Source: a virus. Taken from it: DNA of 33,089 nucleotides. The translations under genes and the position numbers were made by a program. Location: IMG/VR virus record IMGVR_UViG_3300043449_000593, positions 1 to 33,089 of that record; one strand, 5' to 3'. Below, in pieces: positions 1-7,177 of the stretch (positions are counted from its first letter, which is position 1; every line of letters starts with the position of its first letter). Under the pieces are notes generated by a model. That model ran no database searches and was not told where the DNA came from. It saw nothing but the letters and a program-made list of their open reading frames with translations.

Positions 1-80
1 CGCTAAAATACGCACCCGCGAAATTGGCAATTCGGACATTAGGGACACATTACGCACAAAATTAAAAAAGGAGATTGTTA
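1..80. other. Leader before the terminase genes
   Basis: No complete gene fits here. One frame is open from base 3 to a TAA at 63-65, directly before the terminase ribosome binding site, and could be the 3' end of a gene cut by the window start. If the window is joined end to end, that frame continues the truncated HNH gene at 32804, but the joined residues lack the Cys/Asn pattern usually seen there, so circularity is not shown. An AAGGAG Shine-Dalgarno (68-73) serves the next gene. Confidence 0.4.
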
Positions 81-527
81 ATGGCTGCAGGCCGACCTCC
101 AAAACCTGTTGAATTAAAGCGAGCAACCGGCAATCCAGGTAAAAGAAAACTGCCTGCTCTTTCAGTTGTAAGCCTGATACCGATGGCGCACGAAACTCCC
201 GAACCACCTGCCAATCTCGGTGAAAATGGAATTGAACTGTGGAATCGTGCGTGGGATGCGGCTATCACTTGGCTATCGCCTTCGTCAGACCGCAACGCGA
301 TTGAGAACGCAGCTCGCCTTGCGGATACATTGGCAACTGCCCGCGCCAAGTACCACGCCACACTTGATGCCGCTGACCTTCGCGCTCTTGTGCAAATCAA
401 TAAGTCTTACACCGACTCACTCTCAGCCCTTGGCTTTGACCCTGTATCGCGTTCCAAGTTAGGTGTTGCTGAAGTTAAACGAGTGAGCGCACTTGATCAG
501 TTGCTCGCTAAACGTCAGAATAGGTAA
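81..527 (+). CDS. terS: Terminase small subunit, P27-like
   Basis: A 148-residue protein likely to recognise phage DNA and load the large terminase for packaging. The N-terminus has the GRPPKP and GNPGKRKLP signatures of P27-family small terminases, followed by a helical body (about residues 45-145). A TTG six bases upstream also opens the frame, but ATG at 81 is preferred because AAGGAG lies 7 bases before it. It is followed after two bases by the large subunit, the usual order. Family and role are well supported; DNA site preference cannot be read from sequence. Confidence 0.85.
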   Translation: MAAGRPPKPVELKRATGNPGKRKLPALSVVSLIPMAHETPEPPANLGENGIELWNRAWDAAITWLSPSSDRNAIENAARLADTLATARAKYHATLDAADLRALVQINKSYTDSLSALGFDPVSRSKLGVAEVKRVSALDQLLAKRQNR

Positions 528-529
528 CA

Positions 530-2080
530 ATGGCAAACGGGGGAAAGAAAGAAATAAAGGGATGGCCACCGCGTTATCTAAGTGAAGTTTCAGCAGCCGA
601 TTACAAGAGAAGCCGTGGCGAGAATACAATTGACTTCGCCGAAGCCCTTTGCAAAATTACAAAAGATTCGGTTGCTGGTAATGCTGGTGAGCCTTTAGTC
701 TTTCGTGATTGGCAAAAAGAATTAACAAGGAATTTGTTTGCAGTCAAAGCCGATGGCAAGTTAAAACATAAAGTTGCCCTTATCGGCCTGCCCCGCAAGC
801 AAGGAAAATCTGCTTGGTTGTCTGCACTTGCTCTTGAGCATTTAGTGTTAGGACCACAAGGCGGGGAAACATATTCGTGTGCAGCCGAAAAGGAACAAGC
901 AAAAATTGTGTTCGGCACTGCCAAACGAATGGTGGAGATGCAGCCTGAACTCTTAGAGCTTCTTGATGTATATCGAGATGCAATCTATAACCCAAAGACC
1001 GGCTCGGTCTATCGGGCGCTCTCTGCCGAAGCATTTAGCAAAGAAGGTCTTTCCCCTACCTTCGTTGCATTTGATGAGTTACACGCACAACCTAATCGTG
1101 AACTCTTTGATGTTATGTCACTTGCGATGGGTGCAAGAACTGAACCTTTAATGGTGGCAATTACAACTGCCGGTGTTAAAACAGATGTCAGCGGCAAGGA
1201 TTCAATCTGCTATTCATTGTATGAATACGGCAAGCGAGTCGCATCGGGCGAAGTTGATGATCCATCATTTTTCTTTTCTTGGTGGGAAGCAAATCCTGAT
1301 TTAGATTACAGAACACCCGAAGCGTGGGAATCTGCAAATCCCGGATACGGTGACATTTGCAGTAGTGATGACTTTGCCAGCGCAGTTCTTAGAACTCCCG
1401 AAGCTGAATTTCGCACCAAGCGCTTAAACATTTGGACATCCACATCCGATGCCTGGCTACCTCACGGCGCTTGGGATTCAATCGCCGATGAGAAGGCAAT
1501 TGGCGAAGGCGCCAAGGTTGTCATCGGCTTCGATGGAAGTTTTAATGGTGACTGCACTGCCATTGTGGCAGTATCAGTTGATGAAGTTCCCCACATTATG
1601 CCATTGGCAGTGTGGGAAAAACCTGACGAAGCAGGCGCCGATTGGCAAGTGCCAGTCCTAGATGTTGAAGATGTTTTGCGTGATGCCTGCAAGAAGTACG
1701 AAGTTATGGAAATTGCTTGCGACCCATACCGATGGGCTAGAACATTTCAGGTGTTAGAAGAAGAAGGTTTGCCGGTTGTCACATTCCCGCAGACTGCATC
1801 TCGAATGACACCTGCGACAACTCGCTTCTACGAAGCAGTTGTGAACCGCAGCATCACCCACGATGGCGATGTAAAAATGGCAAGGCACGTTGGCAATGCA
1901 ACCCTTCGTGTGGATCAACGAGGTTCTCGCTTAGCAAAAGAAAAGCGAGGTTCAACCCGCCGTATTGACTTGGCGGTGTCTGCAGTAATGGCTTTAGAGA
2001 GAGCTGCTTGGTGGCAATCTCAAGGTGGGTATCTACCCGCAATCTTTGACCCTTGGAATATGGAGGAACCTAATGCGTGA
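530..2080 (+). CDS. terL: Terminase large subunit
   Basis: A 516-residue packaging ATPase and nuclease that pumps DNA into the prohead and cuts the concatemer. The ATPase domain (about 60-300) has a Walker A-like LPRKQGKS near residues 85-92 and a Walker B FDE near 180-182. The C-terminal RNase H-like nuclease has candidate acidic residues in GFDGS (about 333), ACDPY (about 398) and RRIDLAVSA (about 483). Length is normal for phage terminases. It sits between small terminase and portal, and its last codons overlap the next small gene. Confidence 0.93.
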   Translation: MANGGKKEIKGWPPRYLSEVSAADYKRSRGENTIDFAEALCKITKDSVAGNAGEPLVFRDWQKELTRNLFAVKADGKLKHKVALIGLPRKQGKSAWLSALALEHLVLGPQGGETYSCAAEKEQAKIVFGTAKRMVEMQPELLELLDVYRDAIYNPKTGSVYRALSAEAFSKEGLSPTFVAFDELHAQPNRELFDVMSLAMGARTEPLMVAITTAGVKTDVSGKDSICYSLYEYGKRVASGEVDDPSFFFSWWEANPDLDYRTPEAWESANPGYGDICSSDDFASAVLRTPEAEFRTKRLNIWTSTSDAWLPHGAWDSIADEKAIGEGAKVVIGFDGSFNGDCTAIVAVSVDEVPHIMPLAVWEKPDEAGADWQVPVLDVEDVLRDACKKYEVMEIACDPYRWARTFQVLEEEGLPVVTFPQTASRMTPATTRFYEAVVNRSITHDGDVKMARHVGNATLRVDQRGSRLAKEKRGSTRRIDLAVSAVMALERAAWWQSQGGYLPAIFDPWNMEEPNA

Positions 2081-2216
2081 GAAAATCACAACCGTTGCAG
2101 AGATGCTAGGCGCAGTTTTAATCTCTCTTGGTGTTGGAATTGTTTTCAGTTGGGGCATCTCCCTTATCGTTGCCGGCTTGTTAGTAATTGCTGGCTCCTA
2201 TTTGGCGGCTGAATGA
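2073..2216 (+). CDS. Small two-helix membrane protein
   Basis: A 47-residue hydrophobic protein of unknown function. After a short charged start (MREKITT) two hydrophobic stretches (about residues 11-25 and 28-44) are broken by SWG, suggesting a membrane hairpin. ATG at 2073 follows a GGAGGA Shine-Dalgarno (2062-2067), overlaps the end of the terminase gene by 8 bases, and its TGA overlaps the portal ATG, so it looks coupled between them. Small membrane proteins at this place occur in other actinophages, but I assign no role. Confidence 0.6.
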   Translation: MREKITTVAEMLGAVLISLGVGIVFSWGISLIVAGLLVIAGSYLAAE

Positions 2217-3430
2217 GCATCATCAAACGTGGCCTAACAGGTCGCTATCCCCAATACAACAACTACGTTGCTCCTTTGTCGCAGCTCTATGGACAAACCA
2301 ACGTAACATCTGCAGCAGGTGAACGCATTGATGAGTGGAGCGCCTTTGGTGTCTCTGCAGTCATTAGCGCAATCTCATTGCTTGCCGACTCAGTAGCATC
2401 AATGCCACTTCGCACTTTCAAGTTTGTTGATGGCAATCGCCAGGCCGTTGCGCTGCCTGACATCATTAAGCAACCTGACATTGACTCCAATGAATATGAG
2501 TTAGTTCATCAAATTGTGGCTTCAATGGCTTTGCACGGCAATGCTTATGTCCACCTTGACCGCGACAAGCGCGGTGAAATCATCGGCCTTGTGCCATTGC
2601 ACGTTTATCAAATGCAGGTGTTGCCTACAGGTGATCAGACAGGTCGCAAGTATCTCCACCTTGGTAACGAGATTCCAGCCGAGGATTTGATTCATATGCG
2701 TTGGTTCACACCACCACAATCACTTGTCGGTGTCTCACCTTTAATTCAATCGCGTAACCTCATCGGACTTGCGATGGCAATGGATCGTCACCTTGGGCAA
2801 TTTTATGCCGAGGGTGCTACGCCTTCATCTGTTCTTGAGACAGACCAAAAATTAACCAACGACCAGGCTCAAATTATCCGTAACACCTGGGAGGCTACAC
2901 ATAGACGTCACCGCCGCCCTGCGGTGCTCTCAGATGGCCTCAAGTGGCGTCCTATCACTACTTCAGCAGCCGATAACGAGATGATTGCAACGCGTGAGCA
3001 GCTCATTAGAGATATTGCTCGCGTGTTCCGTATTCCTGCTCACCTTATCCTGGCTTCAGGTGGAGACACACAGACATATCAGAATGTTGAGCAGGCATCT
3101 TTGAACTTCTTGACTCACACAATCACACCTTGGTTGCGCCGAGTTGAGATTGGTTTATCTCGCGTTCTACCCGATGGCACCGACATCGCCTTTGACACGT
3201 CATCGTTGCTTCGCACCGATGCCTTAACACGGGCACGAGTCAATACCCTTAACGTTCAAATGGGTGCTCGCACTCCGAATGAGGTACGCCAAATTGAAGG
3301 CTTGGAGCCTTACGATGGCGGCGATACTTTTAATCAGGCATTAGCAGGCACCGTCACGGCCGGTGGCGATGTTGAGCCTTTAGGTTCGGATTCAGATACA
3401 TCGGTTCCATTGATGGGAGTCATTGAATAA
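2213..3430 (+). CDS. Portal protein, HK97 type
   Basis: A 405-residue portal, the dodecameric ring at the capsid vertex through which DNA passes and to which the tail attaches. It has HK97-portal hallmarks: an N-terminal VSAVISAISLLADSVASMPL segment, a LHGNAYVH segment around residue 104, a RWFTPP segment, and a C-terminal VARVFRIPAHLI-like helix around residues 268-282. ATG overlaps the preceding TGA (ATGA), and its stop overlaps the next ATG by one base. Length is typical. Confidence 0.92.
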   Translation: MSIIKRGLTGRYPQYNNYVAPLSQLYGQTNVTSAAGERIDEWSAFGVSAVISAISLLADSVASMPLRTFKFVDGNRQAVALPDIIKQPDIDSNEYELVHQIVASMALHGNAYVHLDRDKRGEIIGLVPLHVYQMQVLPTGDQTGRKYLHLGNEIPAEDLIHMRWFTPPQSLVGVSPLIQSRNLIGLAMAMDRHLGQFYAEGATPSSVLETDQKLTNDQAQIIRNTWEATHRRHRRPAVLSDGLKWRPITTSAADNEMIATREQLIRDIARVFRIPAHLILASGGDTQTYQNVEQASLNFLTHTITPWLRRVEIGLSRVLPDGTDIAFDTSSLLRTDALTRARVNTLNVQMGARTPNEVRQIEGLEPYDGGDTFNQALAGTVTAGGDVEPLGSDSDTSVPLMGVIE

Positions 3431-4785
3431 TGGCTGAAATGTATCGAGCACCAAAAGCAGTGCAAGAAGAAGCACAAAAGATTCTGTCACCTGTGGCAGA
3501 TGCAGTTCGTAACAATCAACTCTTGACCTTAGAGCAAGTTGCTGAAATCCGAAGCACTTGGGCATCTACTGAAGGTCGAATTTGGGCAAAAAATATCTGC
3601 GACAAGGTTGCCACTCGTGCATCTGTCGTGACTACATCCGAGGAGGATGCAATGGCAATCAATGAGGCAACCCCTGACCTAAGCGAAGAATTAACTGAAC
3701 TTCTTGCAGATGTTGTTACCTTTTACCTTCGCGCACACGGCGCACATTGGAATGTAATCGGAACAGACTTCGCCGAGTATCACGCATTGTTCGCTTCAAT
3801 TTATGATGACGTTTATGACAGTGTTGATCCACTTGCTGAAAATATCCGCAAGATTGGTATTCAAGCACCGTTCCAAATGTCACAGTTTATGGAACTTCGC
3901 TCAATCTCAGATGGCGAACTTTCAACCGATGCTCGCACGTTAGCACTTGACCTACTAGCAGCCAATGAGATTGTTATTCGTGGAATTGCAGATGCTTTTA
4001 CTTGCGCTACTGAATACAACGAACAAGGCATTGCAAACTTTCTTGCTGACCGCCTAGACAAGCACCAAATGTGGCGTTGGCAGCTTTCATCATCACTTGG
4101 AATGGAAGTTGCACCAAGTGATTTAACCGTTGAAAGCGTTGAAGAAGTAGCTGAAGAAGGAGCAGAGATGGAAATGAAGTCTGCAGATAAAGAATTAGTT
4201 GAAGCTCGCAAATCAATTGCAACGGCAGAACGCATTACAATGCAGGCTGAAGTTCGCACAATGGACACCACAGATGGCTCATTACGCATTGGTGGATATG
4301 CTGCAATTTTCAATTCTGAAGCAACTGGCTTGAATTTCCGCGAAGTTATTGCACCGGGCGCCTTCAAGCGCACACTTGCAACCGACAATCCTGTGTTCTT
4401 GCTTATCAATCACGATATGGAAGGCTTGCCACTTGCATCAACTCGCTCAGGCACTCTTACATTGACTGAAGATGAAGTTGGATTGCGTATGGATGCAGTT
4501 CTTGATCCGCTAAATCCAAGAGCGCAAGAACTGGCCTCAGCCCTACGCCGTCAAGATGTGGATAAGATGTCATTTGCTTTCACCGTTGAACCCGGTGGCG
4601 AAGTTTGTGAAGAAGGCTTGCGAACACTGACAGATTTGCATCTCTATGAGGTTTCAATTGTGACATTGCCTGCTTACGATTCAACAACTGTTGGTATGCG
4701 TAGTGCAGAAGAAGAAAACGAAGATTTAGAATTGCGCAAGAAGTTGCTTATTCTAAAAAATGCTCAGCGCAAACTGCGCAAGTAG
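3430..4785 (+). CDS. Dps/ferritin-like domain fused to HK97 prohead protease
   Basis: A 451-residue fusion. Residues 1-74 are a small helical segment of unknown role. Residues about 78-225 form a Dps-type four-helix domain with the full ferroxidase pattern: H106, H118, D133 and E137, in the same spacing as E. coli Dps (H, +12 H, +15 D, +4 E), inside AHWNVIG and PLAENIRKIG. An acidic linker (about 226-265) leads to a U35 prohead protease domain (about 266-435) with candidate catalytic H328 (NHD) and S381 (MSFAF). The protease should mature the capsid and ride inside the prohead. Strong internal Shine-Dalgarno/ATG pairs at codons 75 and 247 could make Dps-protease and protease-only forms. Domain calls are firm; iron oxidation or DNA protection in the capsid is inference. 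Confidence 0.88.
   Translation: MAEMYRAPKAVQEEAQKILSPVADAVRNNQLLTLEQVAEIRSTWASTEGRIWAKNICDKVATRASVVTTSEEDAMAINEATPDLSEELTELLADVVTFYLRAHGAHWNVIGTDFAEYHALFASIYDDVYDSVDPLAENIRKIGIQAPFQMSQFMELRSISDGELSTDARTLALDLLAANEIVIRGIADAFTCATEYNEQGIANFLADRLDKHQMWRWQLSSSLGMEVAPSDLTVESVEEVAEEGAEMEMKSADKELVEARKSIATAERITMQAEVRTMDTTDGSLRIGGYAAIFNSEATGLNFREVIAPGAFKRTLATDNPVFLLINHDMEGLPLASTRSGTLTLTEDEVGLRMDAVLDPLNPRAQELASALRRQDVDKMSFAFTVEPGGEVCEEGLRTLTDLHLYEVSIVTLPAYDSTTVGMRSAEEENEDLELRKKLLILKNAQRKLRK
3640..3654 (+). promoter_or_regulatory. Candidate internal ribosome binding site before the Dps domain
   Basis: GAGGAGG (3640-3646) lies five bases before an in-frame ATG (3652, Met75). Starting here would give a 377-residue Dps-protease protein without the N-terminal segment. 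The motif also encodes Glu-Glu-Asp, so coincidence is possible. Confidence 0.4.
4157..4170 (+). promoter_or_regulatory. Candidate internal ribosome binding site before the protease domain
   Basis: AAGGAG (4157-4162) lies five bases before an in-frame ATG (4168, Met247). Starting here would yield a 205-residue protease, about the length and extent of a stand-alone HK97 prohead protease. Confidence 0.45.
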
Positions 4786-4860
4786 CACATTAGATTTACC
4801 CCCGGCGCATCCTGCCCCGGCGGTTTTACACAAACCCACTCCAAAAGAAAAGAGAAATAA

Positions 4861-6204
4861 ATGTCTTTGACATCAAAGCTCAAGGAGCAGCGGGATGCAG
4901 TTGCAGTCGAAGCAGATACTCTGCTTGCAGGCGATGTAACAACTGAAATCCTAGATTCTGTATCCGCAAAGCACGATGAAATTGCAGCACTCGATGAGCG
5001 CATTGCAAAGTCAGAAGCAGTAGAAGCACGTTCAGCAGCAATTGCTGAATCACGCAAAGAATCAGGTGTAAAGCCATTTGTTGGTGGAACAACTGTTACA
5101 CGCGAAGCAATGACATACGACAAAGATGGTCGTAACTCATTTGTTCGCGATATGATTAACGCAACAATGCGTAATGATTCATCTTCTTGGGAGCGCCTAA
5201 ACCGTCACCAAACAGAAGTTTCAGTTGAAACACGCGACATCTCACGCACTGATACTGCAGGTGGAGATTTTGTTCCTCCAATCTACCTAATCAACGAATA
5301 CGCAGAGTTTGCCCGCGCAGCTCGTGTGACCGCTGATCTTGCGACAACAATGGCACTGCCGCTCGGCACTGACAGTATAAATATTCCGGCAGTCACGACC
5401 GGAACTCAGGTCGCTTTCCAATCAAGCGACAACTCTGCTACAAACACACGCGATATGGTCACAAGCACTGTTACTGCGCCAGTTCGTACAATTTCAGGCT
5501 ACGAGAATGTTTCAATTCAGCTCGTAGAACAATCACCACTTGCAGGCGGTCTTGATCGCTTAGTATTTGGTGACTTGATGAAGGACTACGCACTTGCACT
5601 TAACACCGCAGTTACAGGTAACGGCGATGGAACTTCAGGAACACTCAAGGGTTTCATTAACCTTGGTGCAGATACTACAAACGGTATCCCAACAACTTGG
5701 ACTGAAACAACACCAACTGCAGTAAACGGATTGCAAGCAATCTCAAAGGCCATTAGCAAGGTTGTAACAAACCGCTACCAGGCAGTTGAAGCAATTGTTA
5801 TGCACCCATCAATGTGGTACTGGTTCGCTTCAAGCACAGATGGAAATTCACGTCCAATCATCGTGCCTGTCGGCGCAGGTCCATTCAATGCAAACGGTGT
5901 AGTTACTGCTCCGGGAGCGCCAGCAGGACTCGTTGGAACAATCCACGGAGTACCTGTTTATGTTGATGCAACACTTCCAAAGACTTATGGAGCTGCTACA
6001 AATCAGTCCCCAATTCTTGTTGGTAAGTTCTCAGATTCATACCTATTTGAATCAGGCGTTAAGACTCGTGTTCTTCCAGATGTCTTGTCAGCAAACCTAA
6101 CAGTTCGCTTCCAGGTTTATGGATATATGGCACTTGCTCACCGCTATGCGAAGGCAGTTTCAGCAATTTCAGGAACTGGTACAGTCGCACCTTCAGGCTT
6201 CTAG
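4861..6204 (+). CDS. Major capsid protein, HK97 fold
   Basis: A 447-residue capsid subunit. Residues about 1-70 are a charged, alanine-rich coiled coil like the HK97 delta (scaffold) domain removed by the prohead protease; the shell domain follows from roughly residue 125. Typical segments include DFVPPIYLINEYAE, an E-loop-like FQSSDNSATNTRD region, and a C-terminal LTVRFQVYGYMALAHRYAKA strand-helix. It follows the protease gene after a 75-base spacer. A weak AAGAGAAA precedes the ATG. Codon choice looks uniform, as expected for a highly expressed gene. A terminator-like hairpin follows. Confidence 0.93.
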   Translation: MSLTSKLKEQRDAVAVEADTLLAGDVTTEILDSVSAKHDEIAALDERIAKSEAVEARSAAIAESRKESGVKPFVGGTTVTREAMTYDKDGRNSFVRDMINATMRNDSSSWERLNRHQTEVSVETRDISRTDTAGGDFVPPIYLINEYAEFARAARVTADLATTMALPLGTDSINIPAVTTGTQVAFQSSDNSATNTRDMVTSTVTAPVRTISGYENVSIQLVEQSPLAGGLDRLVFGDLMKDYALALNTAVTGNGDGTSGTLKGFINLGADTTNGIPTTWTETTPTAVNGLQAISKAISKVVTNRYQAVEAIVMHPSMWYWFASSTDGNSRPIIVPVGAGPFNANGVVTAPGAPAGLVGTIHGVPVYVDATLPKTYGAATNQSPILVGKFSDSYLFESGVKTRVLPDVLSANLTVRFQVYGYMALAHRYAKAVSAISGTGTVAPSGF

Positions 6205-6218
6205 TCTGTAATGTTGGA

Positions 6219-6251
6219 GACACCTGCCTCTTAATCGGGGCAGGTGTCTTT
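6219..6251 (+). terminator. Hairpin terminator after the capsid gene
   Basis: A perfect 10-bp stem, GACACCTGCC (6219-6228) with GGCAGGTGTC (6239-6248), a 10-base loop and a short T run. It sits 14 bases after the capsid stop and may end or reduce transcription beyond the capsid gene. Confidence 0.7.
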
Positions 6252-6277
6252 GACACAATTATTTAGGGGGAGTTTTA

Positions 6278-6421
6278 ATGCTTAGTTATCTTGACGGGTT
6301 GAAAGTTGCTCGTGATTTAGCAAAAAGGGAACAGTACCAAACACTTGATGGGCTAATTGAAGCCCTTGAAGAACGACAAGTGGAAACAACTGCTTTAAGT
6401 GTTGATGTGGAGACACGATGA
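6278..6421 (+). CDS. Small hypothetical protein before the glycosyltransferase
   Basis: A 47-residue, charged, probably helical protein (starts MLSYLDGLKVARDLAKREQY). No family recognised. The ATG is preceded by AGGGGGAG (6265-6272) at 5 bases, and its TGA overlaps the next ATG (ATGA), so it is probably translated and coupled to the glycosyltransferase. It is the first gene after the capsid terminator. Confidence 0.55.
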   Translation: MLSYLDGLKVARDLAKREQYQTLDGLIEALEERQVETTALSVDVETR

Positions 6422-7107
6422 AGCCTAAAGATAAAGTTTGCATTGCATTTCCACATTCAGGAACGGTAAACACAGAATTTGCAACAAATCTAGTTGAAAT
6501 CAATCGAAAGCGATTAGATCGTATTGATTCAATTGTAGGCATTGGCAATATCTCACTTTTAACTCGCTCACGCAACGTAATCGTTAAAAATTTCCTTGAT
6601 GAGACTAATGCAGAGTGGCTTTTGATGACCGACACCGACCAAATCTTGTCAGTTGAAGCCTTCGACAAGCTAATAAATGCAGCTAATGTTACCGAAAGAC
6701 CGATAGTTTCAGCCCTTATATTTGCTGCATTTTGGACTGACACTGACGAATTGCGCCCTGTACCTGTCATTTATCAAGACACCGACAACGGCCCAATGCC
6801 CTGGGATGCCTATCCCGACAATCAAATTGTCGAAATTGCGGCAGCCGGAACAGGCTGCTTGCTCATTCATCGCTCGATTTTGGAGAAAATGAGACTAGAA
6901 GCGACAGAGAATCAAGGCACTGATTGGTGTTGGTTCATTGACGGCGCTATTGGCGGGCGATGGTTTAGTGAAGATTTACTTTTCTCTCGCAAGGTGCGTG
7001 CAATGGGTTACAAAATTCACGCACATACAGGTGCAATCCTGCCTCATCGTAAAGAATTTTGGCTTGACGATAGACATCACAAGCCTTTCCACATCCAAAA
7101 CTCTTAA
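6418..7107 (+). CDS. Glycosyltransferase-like protein, GT-A fold
   Basis: A 229-residue soluble protein resembling GT-A (GT2-like) sugar transferases found in phages. LTRSRN near residue 48, a nucleotide-sugar/metal-binding DTDQ (residues 72-75, a DxD motif), a GTGCLLIHRSILEKM segment near 142, and SEDLLFSRKVRAMGY near 182 match the usual order. It lies between capsid and the large fibre, so a plausible role is glycosylation of a virion protein such as the capsid or fibre; the acceptor is inference. A large hairpin follows the stop. Confidence 0.75.
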   Translation: MKPKDKVCIAFPHSGTVNTEFATNLVEINRKRLDRIDSIVGIGNISLLTRSRNVIVKNFLDETNAEWLLMTDTDQILSVEAFDKLINAANVTERPIVSALIFAAFWTDTDELRPVPVIYQDTDNGPMPWDAYPDNQIVEIAAAGTGCLLIHRSILEKMRLEATENQGTDWCWFIDGAIGGRWFSEDLLFSRKVRAMGYKIHAHTGAILPHRKEFWLDDRHHKPFHIQNS

Positions 7108-7109
7108 AA

Positions 7110-7154
7110 GTGAAAGGGTTGGATATTACCCCCCCTGATATTCAACCCTTTCAC
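7110..7154 (+). terminator. Long C7-loop hairpin after the glycosyltransferase
   Basis: GTGAAAGGGTTG (7110-7121) pairs perfectly with CAACCCTTTCAC (7143-7154); the stem extends inward with G-T pairs around a loop of seven C. The stem is strong, but only a weak pyrimidine tract (CCTCTTATCT) follows, so it may be a partial terminator or an mRNA stabiliser before the fibre gene. Confidence 0.6.
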
Positions 7155-7177
7155 CCTCTTATCTACTAAGGAGAACC

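Noticed and set aside
3861-4409. 182-codon open frame on the minus strand
   Set aside because: It lies antisense inside the Dps-protease gene; the residues are low-complexity Ser/Ala/Ile-rich and the + strand frame shows clear conserved domains.
4800-4825. Hairpin in the spacer before the capsid gene
   Set aside because: The CCCCGGCG elements are direct repeats and pair only through CCGG; no convincing stem.
6282-6770. 162-codon minus-strand open frame
   Set aside because: Antisense to the glycosyltransferase and the small gene before it; no domain pattern, no ribosome site, and it crosses a well-supported gene boundary.
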